Both the position numbers and the translations under genes were made by a program. This document shows, piece after piece, positions 41,962 to 48,853 of a stretch of 64,000 bases of DNA. The DNA is from Ponticaulis sp. (GTDB lineage Bacteria; Pseudomonadota; Alphaproteobacteria; Caulobacterales; Hyphomonadaceae). Location of the stretch: the NCBI GenBank assembly GCA_002692725.1, contig NZLU01000034.1, forward strand, positions 82,652-146,651, in the 5' to 3' direction. The notes beneath the pieces were generated by a model that did no database searches, was not told the origin of the DNA, and saw only the letters and a program-made list of their open reading frames with translations. Within the stretch, counting starts at the first letter, position 1. Each line of letters starts with the position of its first letter.

Positions 41962-43929
41962 ATGCGTCTTATCTCACATATGTCTGCTGTCCTTGCGGCT
42001 GGAAGCCTGGCCTGCGGCGCGATTACCGCGCCCGCCCTGGCGCAGGAAACTGTTACCTGGACCGAGGATGAAGCCAATCTCATTGCCGGATTTGAAGCGC
42101 TTCGGACCTCGACCCCGGGGTCTGCTCTGGCCACCGAAACGTCTGTCCGAGCTCTTTTGTCGAACTTTCCTGACTTCATCGCCGTGGATATTGGCGAAAT
42201 TGAAGCCGAAGGCGATGGCGTGATTTTTCACGACATTTCCTTGTCCATGGTTGGCGAGGAGATTCCTCTCGGTGTTCGCATCGGTGAACTCCGTGCCTAT
42301 GGGCTTGATGATGGCGAGCTGACCAAGCTGGCCGCGGGCGAGACGGCGCAAGTTGCCGACCGGATCGATATCCGCGAGATCTCGCTCTATGGCCTCGAAG
42401 ACTTGATGCAGATGGCGACCGACACCTATGTTGATCAGCTCAGCGAGGCGTTGCCCCAGCCCGGGGAAGACGGCGATATCGTTCTGGATGTTCCAGAGGG
42501 GCCAGATTTCAGCATAAACTCCTATGATTTCTCGATTGGCCAGCTGATTTTGGATGGTCTGGTCTGGCACGCGGCGCCGGAAGGCGTTGATGAGGGGATT
42601 GTATCGCTATTCGGCGAGGACGGCCCACCGGAAGGCAAGGAAGCCTGGGTGCTCTTCTCTCCGCTCGCTCGGTTCTATCGCAGCTTCGAGGCCGACACGC
42701 TCGCCTATTATGATGCCAATGCCGCCTTGAATGCAGATGTAAATGAAGACGGCATGCAGCAGCATATGGAGGTTGAGTTCTCATTTCCGCTCGCTGCGTC
42801 CACCGGCATATCGCGCGGTGACATGGATCTGTCGATGTCAAAAGGCGTGACCTATCTGTTTGATATGAATGTTGCCGGTGATGAACTCGATGGCGCCGAC
42901 ATCCCGCTGAAAATGTCGGGATCTGCTGACCTCAGCATCTGGCAGGACCTCAAACTGAGCAAACTCGCAGGCTATCTTGAACGACAGGAAGTTCCGTCAT
43001 CCGACATCACAGATCTGATGAGTTTCGGGCGCGGCACCATCTATGGCGAACGCTCGGTGATGGGCGACGAGGAATTCTATACCGTCGGCAAGACCAGCAT
43101 TGATCTGTCAGATTGGCATTGGTTCATTCCAGAGGTTATCAGTTTCAAGAGCGAGGATTACCGGCTCAATATCGGATCCTATCTCGGCTTCATTGAAAAC
43201 ACGATGCGCTCCGTCCCAGAGGTGACTGAGGACCCGGAAGCGGAACAGATGTTTGCCATGTTCAACTCGGTTGAGGATTTGCTGGCAGAGAATGGTCTCG
43301 AAATTCTCGACATGGATATTGGCCTGAACTTCACCTGGGATGCGGAGTCCGGTGCATCGTCGCTCGACATGGATAATGATGTCGAAAAGGTCGGTGCGTT
43401 CAAGCTCGGGCTTGGATCGACGACCATGCCGTATGATGACGCCCGCGAGCTGTTCCTGCGCTCTGTCGATGAAACGTCAGAAGAGCCAATGTCAGGCGAG
43501 TACTTTGCCCAAGCCTTCATGATGGGCATGGCGGTGACGGATTTTGAGCTGATGCTGGATGATGATGGCGGTCTTGAAAGAGCCTTCGCACTGGCCATCG
43601 GCATTTCCAAGCTGATCCCGGATGAGGAAGCAGAAGGCCCTGTACTTATGCTGCGGGATTCGACCCCGGATGAGGTCCGGAGCATGGTTGGCGGTCTGAT
43701 CCGTATGACCGGGTTTGAGGCGGCTTCCGTCTTCCCGCCAGCTGTCACCTATATCAATGGCTTTGCAGACTTCCTGATGAAGGGCGGCAAGCTCAGCGTG
43801 AAAATGGATCCAGAGGAGCCGATCGGCGCAGCAAACGCCATGCAATTGCAGGGCATGATTGCTGACCCGGATGCGATGGTTGAGTATCTCGGGCTCGAAT
43901 TCGAATACACCGAGCCTGAAGACGAATAG
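41962..43929 (+). CDS. Exported protein of unknown function, 655 aa
   Basis: Signal peptide (MRLISHMSAVLAAGSLACG.. cleaved near ALAQ) followed by a long acidic, beta-rich protein without cysteines in the mature part. Repeated blocks of alternating residues (e.g. FHDISLSMVGEE, DISLYG..) hint at an extended beta structure. No family is recognised. The start at ATG 41962 is supported by AGAGGAA; an upstream in-frame TTG adds six residues. It is a single gene with its own terminator and stands between a GNAT and a GST gene. Confidence 0.75.
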   Translation: MRLISHMSAVLAAGSLACGAITAPALAQETVTWTEDEANLIAGFEALRTSTPGSALATETSVRALLSNFPDFIAVDIGEIEAEGDGVIFHDISLSMVGEEIPLGVRIGELRAYGLDDGELTKLAAGETAQVADRIDIREISLYGLEDLMQMATDTYVDQLSEALPQPGEDGDIVLDVPEGPDFSINSYDFSIGQLILDGLVWHAAPEGVDEGIVSLFGEDGPPEGKEAWVLFSPLARFYRSFEADTLAYYDANAALNADVNEDGMQQHMEVEFSFPLAASTGISRGDMDLSMSKGVTYLFDMNVAGDELDGADIPLKMSGSADLSIWQDLKLSKLAGYLERQEVPSSDITDLMSFGRGTIYGERSVMGDEEFYTVGKTSIDLSDWHWFIPEVISFKSEDYRLNIGSYLGFIENTMRSVPEVTEDPEAEQMFAMFNSVEDLLAENGLEILDMDIGLNFTWDAESGASSLDMDNDVEKVGAFKLGLGSTTMPYDDARELFLRSVDETSEEPMSGEYFAQAFMMGMAVTDFELMLDDDGGLERAFALAIGISKLIPDEEAEGPVLMLRDSTPDEVRSMVGGLIRMTGFEAASVFPPAVTYINGFADFLMKGGKLSVKMDPEEPIGAANAMQLQGMIADPDAMVEYLGLEFEYTEPEDE

Positions 43930-43955
43930 GTCACTATTTTTGACCTGCAATGAAG

Positions 43956-43984
43956 AACGGGGAGCAATCGCTCCCCGTTTTTTG
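43956..43984 (+). terminator. Intrinsic terminator
   Basis: AACGGGGAGC - AATC - GCTCCCCGTT followed by TTTT. It ends the 655-residue protein gene and lies before the converging GST gene, whose stop is at 44025. Confidence 0.92.
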
Positions 43985-44024
43985 ATTCAGTCTGGCCGGC
44001 AGTTCAGCGGAATATCACGCAAGC

Positions 44025-44987
44025 TCAGGCCTCGTCTGAATTCAGCTTTTTCACAAGATAGCCCGCGCGTGGAAAGTGGATGTGCAGTGTGCTGATGGCA
44101 TTTTTCACTTTCTGCAAGGTGATCTGATTTGGCTGCGCGGATACGAGTTCACCTTCCACCCAGCACGGCGCCGTATCGTCAGGCGAGATGGCCACGCGGT
44201 CACCGGGGCGAAGGCCCTGTGGCTCAGTGCCCGTACTGGCGGCCAAAAGGCGCGGGGCGGAGTGTCGGGAAATATCCAGGGCGTCTTCGCCAGTCAGACT
44301 TTCTGCGTCCTGGCCTTTGATCTCAATCAGACGATCATACCAATCCTGAACCCGCGGCGCCTCGCGAAGACAGGCCTTCGCGAAATCCGGCACATTACGG
44401 CTTACAAACCAGACATTCATATGAGCGTGCACATCCGACATGCCCGGCTTGGAGCCAAACAGCCAGCTTCCTGCACCTGCACCACGGCCCGCCGTGAGAC
44501 GTTCTTCCAACAGGCTGAAATGCGCGCGCCATTGATCCTTCAGCATGGGGAGTTTGGCGACCAATTCATCGCCGCCATAGGTCCGGCCGGTCATGGCTTC
44601 ACGGTCTTGGCGCAAAGCTTCGGGGATGCGATCGGCATTTGAGCCAAATACGATGCCCACACTGAGCGGAAACCATTGCCGGTCTGTCCAGCTTGCGATC
44701 ATGGAATGCGTGCCTTCCTGACCAGCATTGATCAGGGGTGGTTCAGGGAAACGCTGTTCCAGCTTTTTGAGAATAAGGGCAGTGTCACAAAAGATATCTG
44801 CGCCGATCTGCATGATGGGCGTCCGGCGATACCCGCCCGTCAAAGGCATCAGATCGGGCTTGGGCATGATTGTGGGGATGTCGACACTCGACCAGGCGAG
44901 ATTTTTCAGTCGCAGCGCGAGACGAACTTTTTCGGCAAAAGGTGACGCTTCATACTGATGAAGAATGATTGATTGCCCGTTCGCCAT
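44025..44987 (-). CDS. Glutathione S-transferase-like protein with C-terminal extension
   Basis: A 320-residue protein. Residues ~5-85 are a thioredoxin-like GST N-domain (LHQYEASPFAEKVRLALRLK, with Ser rather than Cys at the usual active-site position, and RRTPIMQIGADIFCDTALI), then the all-helical GST C-domain to ~215 (MSDVHAHMNVWFV). About 95 extra residues follow (GLRPGDRVAISPDDTAPCWVE..), which look beta-rich. The substrate is unknown. Faces the exported protein gene tail-to-tail. Confidence 0.83.
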   Translation of the reverse strand: MANGQSIILHQYEASPFAEKVRLALRLKNLAWSSVDIPTIMPKPDLMPLTGGYRRTPIMQIGADIFCDTALILKKLEQRFPEPPLINAGQEGTHSMIASWTDRQWFPLSVGIVFGSNADRIPEALRQDREAMTGRTYGGDELVAKLPMLKDQWRAHFSLLEERLTAGRGAGAGSWLFGSKPGMSDVHAHMNVWFVSRNVPDFAKACLREAPRVQDWYDRLIEIKGQDAESLTGEDALDISRHSAPRLLAASTGTEPQGLRPGDRVAISPDDTAPCWVEGELVSAQPNQITLQKVKNAISTLHIHFPRAGYLVKKLNSDEA

Positions 44988-45106
44988 GATGCGCCTGCCT
45001 CCGCACGTTCTGATTTTGCATCAGTTAAGCCCGGTTCGAGTGCTCTGCCTAGGGAGGCTCTTAATTCGCGTCCGGAATTTCTGGTGATTCTGAACAGAAT
45101 TTCCCG

Positions 45107-45700
45107 TCAGGGCGTGAGCCATCGCGCAGAATATTCGCCATTATCCCAGGTCAGAAGCGCCCGACGATGGCCCTGTGCGGACAGCTTGAGCCAGTCGATT
45201 TCCTGTATGGCGATGCGCAACACCATGAAATTCTGATTTCCGAGCGTGGTGTCTTCCCAGCTGTCGCCGGGATGGGCGATTTGTTCGCCCGGCGGCTGGC
45301 GAGAGAGGTAATCACCGCGTCCATATTCCGGCAGGCCCTTCCACAGCTTTTCAGTCAGGTCATCACCATGGTGCAATTCGGCCTGTCCCGAGATCCTGAT
45401 TTGCGTGCGGGTGCCGGGGTCATACATCATGAGCTGCATGCGGGCATCGGCATTCAGCCCTGTGACCTTGGGCGAGCGGGCATCTGTGAAAACGGTGAGA
45501 GCCATCGTCTCCGGCTCAAATGCGCGGACAATCATTATGCGAACCTGCGGTGAGCCGTCATACCCGATCGTGGCCACAGAGGCTTGCCGCATCGGGGATT
45601 TCGACTGGCTGTCGGCGGCCTGCGTCAGATTGTGGATCACCTCCTGACGGATCGGGATCAGGCTGGGCGTTTTCTCGAAGCGATCTGTTGTGTCTGTCAT
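45107..45700 (-). CDS. Pyridoxamine 5'-phosphate oxidase-like FMN-binding protein
   Basis: A 197-residue split-barrel flavin-binding protein: RQASVATIGYDGSPQVRIMIVR, TDARSPKV and WLKLSAQGHRRALLTW match the PNPOx-like fold of the Alr4036/PdxH-like group. It is shorter and differs from true PdxH at the C-terminus, so a PLP synthesis role is unlikely; general flavin or haem binding is more plausible. It is a monocistronic gene divergent from ompW. Confidence 0.78.
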   Translation of the reverse strand: MTDTTDRFEKTPSLIPIRQEVIHNLTQAADSQSKSPMRQASVATIGYDGSPQVRIMIVRAFEPETMALTVFTDARSPKVTGLNADARMQLMMYDPGTRTQIRISGQAELHHGDDLTEKLWKGLPEYGRGDYLSRQPPGEQIAHPGDSWEDTTLGNQNFMVLRIAIQEIDWLKLSAQGHRRALLTWDNGEYSARWLTP

Positions 45701-45962
45701 ATCTGGCCCCGATCTGTCTGCCCTGGTGTCGAGGCGATTTTAAGCGGGGGAACAAGCGGTGACAAGCAAAGCCAAAACCGGACGAAATTGGTCGGATTTT
45801 TAGCTGAAAATACCCATAATAAAAGTAATTATACTAGAAAAACAGCAAATACAACAACGGAATATAGGTCAGAATGCCGCGCGTCAAAAGGCACACTATT
45901 ATTAAGGTCAAAGGGGCGCATATTACACCCATCTTACCAAGCGCAATTTCGGAGAGCGCCCT
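45701..45962. other. 262-bp AT-rich divergent regulatory region
   Basis: Separates the PNPOx-like gene and ompW. No coding signal. It is A/T-rich from 45795 to 45910. ATTATTAAGGTCAA at about 45899 resembles an FNR/CRP-type site but has three mismatches, so I do not call it. The promoter of ompW is likely here. Confidence 0.35.
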
Positions 45963-46628
45963 ATGTTCAAGTCTAAATATGTTCTCTTTGCTCTGGCCAC
46001 GGCTCTGGTCGGCACGACCGCAGCAGCCCAGGATAATCCATGGCAAATCCGCGCACGAGCGCTCGGCGTTTTGCCGGATGAAAGCGCTGATCTGTCTGTC
46101 GGCACGGCCCCGTTGGGCGGCGATGTGTCGATTGATGACAGCTTGGTGCCCGAGCTCGATATCAGCTATTTCTTTAACGAAAATCTTTCTGCGGAGCTCA
46201 TTCTGGGTGTGACCCCGCATGATGTCACAGCGACCAGTGTGGCCGCAGTGGGCGGAGCAGATGTTGATATCGGTGATGTGTGGCTTCTGCCGCCAACGCT
46301 GACCCTGCAATATCATTTCAACGCAGGTGGCAAGTTCCGGCCATATGTCGGCGCGGGTCTGAACTATACGATCTTCTTTGATGAAGATGCCGGCCCGGTT
46401 GCAGACAGCATTGATTATGATCCGAGCTTTGGCGGTGCGTTGCAGGTCGGCCTCGACGTCGACATGGATGGCGAGCCTGGTGGCTGGTTGTTCAACGTCG
46501 ATGTGAAGAAAATCTGGATCAACACCGATGTGACGGTCGATTTCACCACGGCGCTGGGCGCGACGGTGAATGCCGATGTGGACATCAACCCAACTGTGGT
46601 CGGCGTCGGCTTCGGCTACAAATACTAG
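45963..46628 (+). CDS. ompW: OmpW-family outer membrane protein
   Basis: A 221-residue beta-barrel with signal peptide (MFKSKYVLFALATALVGTTAAAQ) and family motifs WQIRARALGVLP, LPPTLTLQYHF, KFRPYVGAGLNYT and a C-terminal strand ending VGVGFGYKY with a terminal aromatic. OmpW barrels form narrow hydrophobic channels and respond to oxygen and stress in enterobacteria. Ribosome site GGAGAG. It is monocistronic with a terminator. Confidence 0.93.
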   Translation: MFKSKYVLFALATALVGTTAAAQDNPWQIRARALGVLPDESADLSVGTAPLGGDVSIDDSLVPELDISYFFNENLSAELILGVTPHDVTATSVAAVGGADVDIGDVWLLPPTLTLQYHFNAGGKFRPYVGAGLNYTIFFDEDAGPVADSIDYDPSFGGALQVGLDVDMDGEPGGWLFNVDVKKIWINTDVTVDFTTALGATVNADVDINPTVVGVGFGYKY

Positions 46629-46719
46629 GAACCCCCAACCTCGGATGGCCGGACTTCAGCCCGTCCATCCAATCCTTCGGGCCCGAAACAACTCAGCACC
46701 TCTCCTTGGGCCCACAATT

Positions 46720-46747
46720 GGGGCGGCATCAGCCGCCCCTTTTTTTG
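46720..46747 (+). terminator. Intrinsic terminator after ompW
   Basis: GGGGCGGC - ATCA - GCCGCCCC then a run of eight T. It separates ompW from the converging haemoglobin gene. Confidence 0.94.
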
Positions 46748-46753
46748 TCTGAA

Positions 46754-47245
46754 TTAGCGCGTGACAATGCTGCGCTGCATGGGGGCAAGAACCGCAAGAA
46801 ACTTGTTCTGCATGCGGAAGGGGATACCGGCATCATTCATCGCAAGCTGCAGGTTTTGGACCACCGCATTAAACTCGGCCTCTGTAATCCCATGATCTAC
46901 ATGGGCGCGCTCCATATCCATGCCGGTATAGTCACAGCCAGCACCAAGCAAATAGCAAAAATGTTCCTTCAGCGTCCGTCGAAAGCGGACGTCATCCCGT
47001 GCACGGAAAATACCCTCAATACGCGGATCGGCGATGATCCGATCTGAGAAGTTCTCGACCAGACGGTCGATCCCTTCTTTCCCACCAAAGGCAGCCAGAA
47101 CGGCAGCATTGTCGATGGGATCTGCACCGGCATTGGCGTTCGATTGCTCATATGGGGCGACAGCAAATTCATCGGGATGGGTTTTGCTCATTTCGTTCTG
47201 TGCGCCCACAAGAACAAGCGGCAGAATAACGGTCAGTATATTCAT
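46754..47245 (-). CDS. Exported group 1 truncated haemoglobin
   Basis: A 163-residue protein. The first 16 residues look like a signal peptide (MNILTVILPLVLVGA, cleavage near Q16), unusual for this family; M19 would be a cytosolic start. The 2/2 globin core runs from ~46: FGGKEGIDRLVENF, IADPRIEGIFR (CD1 Phe80), HFCYLLGAGC and ERAHVDHGITEAEF. His115 is the expected proximal haem ligand. Tyr at B10 is replaced by Ser67. Cys97/Cys104 could form a disulfide if periplasmic. It follows the DUF3034 gene by five bases. Likely role in NO or O2 handling, inferred. Confidence 0.85.
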   Translation of the reverse strand: MNILTVILPLVLVGAQNEMSKTHPDEFAVAPYEQSNANAGADPIDNAAVLAAFGGKEGIDRLVENFSDRIIADPRIEGIFRARDDVRFRRTLKEHFCYLLGAGCDYTGMDMERAHVDHGITEAEFNAVVQNLQLAMNDAGIPFRMQNKFLAVLAPMQRSIVTR

Positions 47246-47250
47246 CTTGG

Positions 47251-48150
47251 CTAGAACCCGAATTGTAAGGAAAGATAGAGCCCACGCTGATCGTCAAAGG
47301 TCGCAATCGACCCGAGATCAGCCCAGGCTGCGGTCAGTGAAATATTCTCATTCACGGCGTAGGCCGCATAGATGTCGAACCAGTCATCTTCTTTGGCAAA
47401 AGCAAGATTGTCAGGCTTGGCACGGTACTCACCGCCCACCACAAGGCGTCGGGACAGCATGTAACCGACCGAAACTTCCGGTTGGATTGTGTAGTCGTCC
47501 TGGCCCCCGAAGCCGAGAAGCCCGTTCTGATTGGCTTCCGTGTAACGCAGGGTGCCGTTGATCAGGAGGCTCTGGCTGAGAATCAGCTTCGTCGCGGAGA
47601 TATAGACATCCACGCCTTCATGGTCATTCGCGCCGAGCGCATTCAACAACCTCTCATGGTCCGCCGTTCTATAGAAGGCCCCAACAGCAATCTGAGGCAT
47701 CAGCTTATCCTGATCGATGACCGCATCACCGGCCAGCTTCACCTTTGCGCCAATGATGTCCTGTTTGAAGGTGAAGCCATCTCCGATCCCGAGAAGCGCG
47801 CCGGTTGCGCCGGTATCAAACTCCTGACGGGCGATACTCAGCTCAACACGATCATAAAATCCGATCGCGCCGCCGACGGCGTGAAAGTCATAATCAGACA
47901 GAGATAGATTGGTGTAAAAAGCGGTGCCGCCAATGCCGCGATCTGTTTCATTTCCCGCAATCAGCGCCCAGGGAACAATGCCGCCACCGGCGCTACCATC
48001 CACACTGGTGACGCCCCGTGTCAAAAGGAGTTTTCCGCCAGTTTCAATGCCCGTGACCTGATCCGCCCCGGCGGTCAAACTGCACGATAAGCAGCCAAAA
48101 CCTGCAATCGCGACTATCGGACGATTAAGTAAACTTAGTAGTTTCCCCAC
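47251..48150 (-). CDS. DUF3034-family outer-membrane beta-barrel
   Basis: A 299-residue protein with a signal region (residues ~9-30, hydrophobic, ending TAGA) and the DUF3034 (PF11231) pattern GGKLLLTRGVTSVDGSAG, PWALIAGN, YDFHAVGGAIGFYDRVELS, GDGFTFKQD and NQNGLLGFGGQDD, ending in the aromatic barrel tail LSLQFGF. Family function is unknown. On the minus strand, it precedes the haemoglobin gene by five bases; the start is divergent from the cupredoxin-like gene across 79 AT-rich bases. Confidence 0.9.
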   Translation of the reverse strand: MGKLLSLLNRPIVAIAGFGCLSCSLTAGADQVTGIETGGKLLLTRGVTSVDGSAGGGIVPWALIAGNETDRGIGGTAFYTNLSLSDYDFHAVGGAIGFYDRVELSIARQEFDTGATGALLGIGDGFTFKQDIIGAKVKLAGDAVIDQDKLMPQIAVGAFYRTADHERLLNALGANDHEGVDVYISATKLILSQSLLINGTLRYTEANQNGLLGFGGQDDYTIQPEVSVGYMLSRRLVVGGEYRAKPDNLAFAKEDDWFDIYAAYAVNENISLTAAWADLGSIATFDDQRGLYLSLQFGF

Positions 48151-48229
48151 AGATACAGCCCTCTTTTTACGCTCTATTTGCGTATTTAAATTTAAAAAAT
48201 ATTTAAGTGTATTTAACTATCCTTGTATT
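48151..48229. promoter_or_regulatory. AT-rich divergent promoter with TATTTAA repeats
   Basis: This 79-bp region is far more A/T rich than the genome. It contains the palindrome TTTAAATTTAAA (48185-48196) and the repeated heptamer TATTTAA at 48183, 48200 and 48210. It drives the DUF3034-haemoglobin pair leftward and the cupredoxin-EAL pair rightward. A protein-binding array or an AT-melting promoter is inferred. Confidence 0.5.
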
Positions 48230-48838
48230 ATGAGAATTTTACTTTCCATTTATCTTTTGATTGGCTTGCCAGCTCTGGCGGAGGGGCCGGTTACACTTCT
48301 TGTTCAGACACAAGCGGGCGAAGCTATTCCCAACGCTGTTGTGATCGCAAAAGACAGTGAGGCTGAGGTGAGCGCAGACAGTTTTGACTGGGACGTTCTT
48401 ATGGAACAGTCCGACAAAACATTTGTGCCCTATGTGCTGATTGCTCCTCTGGGAAGTGAAGTCAGTTTTCCCAACCGGGACCGGATGCGCCACCATGTAT
48501 ACTCCTTCTCCAAGGGAAACCGGTTCGAGATCGAGCTCTATGGACGAGACGAAACCCGATCCATCGCGTTCGACACGCCCGGTGTCGTGGCCGTCGGCTG
48601 TAACATCCATGATGAAATGATCGGATATATCCGAGTGGTGGACACGCCGTATGCTGGAAAGACCGATGGGGCCGGCAGCATGACCTTTACAGATCTTCCT
48701 GCCGGCACAAATGAGTTTCTGGTCTGGCACCCGGATATGAGCGAGCGCGACGATGTTGTGATCTCATGGAACGGGGCTTCAGAACTGAAGGTGACGCTTG
48801 ATGTTGCCCCTGCCGCTTTGGCCGCTGGCAATCATTAG
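48230..48838 (+). CDS. Exported cupredoxin-like protein (MauL-like, methylamine-utilization family)
   Basis: A 202-residue protein with signal peptide (cleavage near ALAEG) and a cupredoxin fold. Copper-site candidates: His88/His89 in RMRHHVYSFS and the loop GCNIHDEM with Cys124, His127 and Met130 (C-x2-H-x2-M, the amicyanin spacing). An N-terminal carboxypeptidase-like beta segment (TLLVQTQAGEAIPNAVVIA) precedes. Such proteins are annotated methylamine utilization MauL-like, though no mau genes are here. There is no clear ribosome site, so the message may be leaderless. It is followed by the EAL gene after 15 bases. Confidence 0.83.
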   Translation: MRILLSIYLLIGLPALAEGPVTLLVQTQAGEAIPNAVVIAKDSEAEVSADSFDWDVLMEQSDKTFVPYVLIAPLGSEVSFPNRDRMRHHVYSFSKGNRFEIELYGRDETRSIAFDTPGVVAVGCNIHDEMIGYIRVVDTPYAGKTDGAGSMTFTDLPAGTNEFLVWHPDMSERDDVVISWNGASELKVTLDVAPAALAAGNH

Positions 48839-48853
48839 AGATTGGGTGGGGGT

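Noticed and set aside
45899..45912. FNR/CRP-like site ATTATTAAGGTCAA before ompW
   Set aside because: Three mismatches to TTGAT-N4-ATCAA; too weak to call, although oxygen control of ompW would be plausible.
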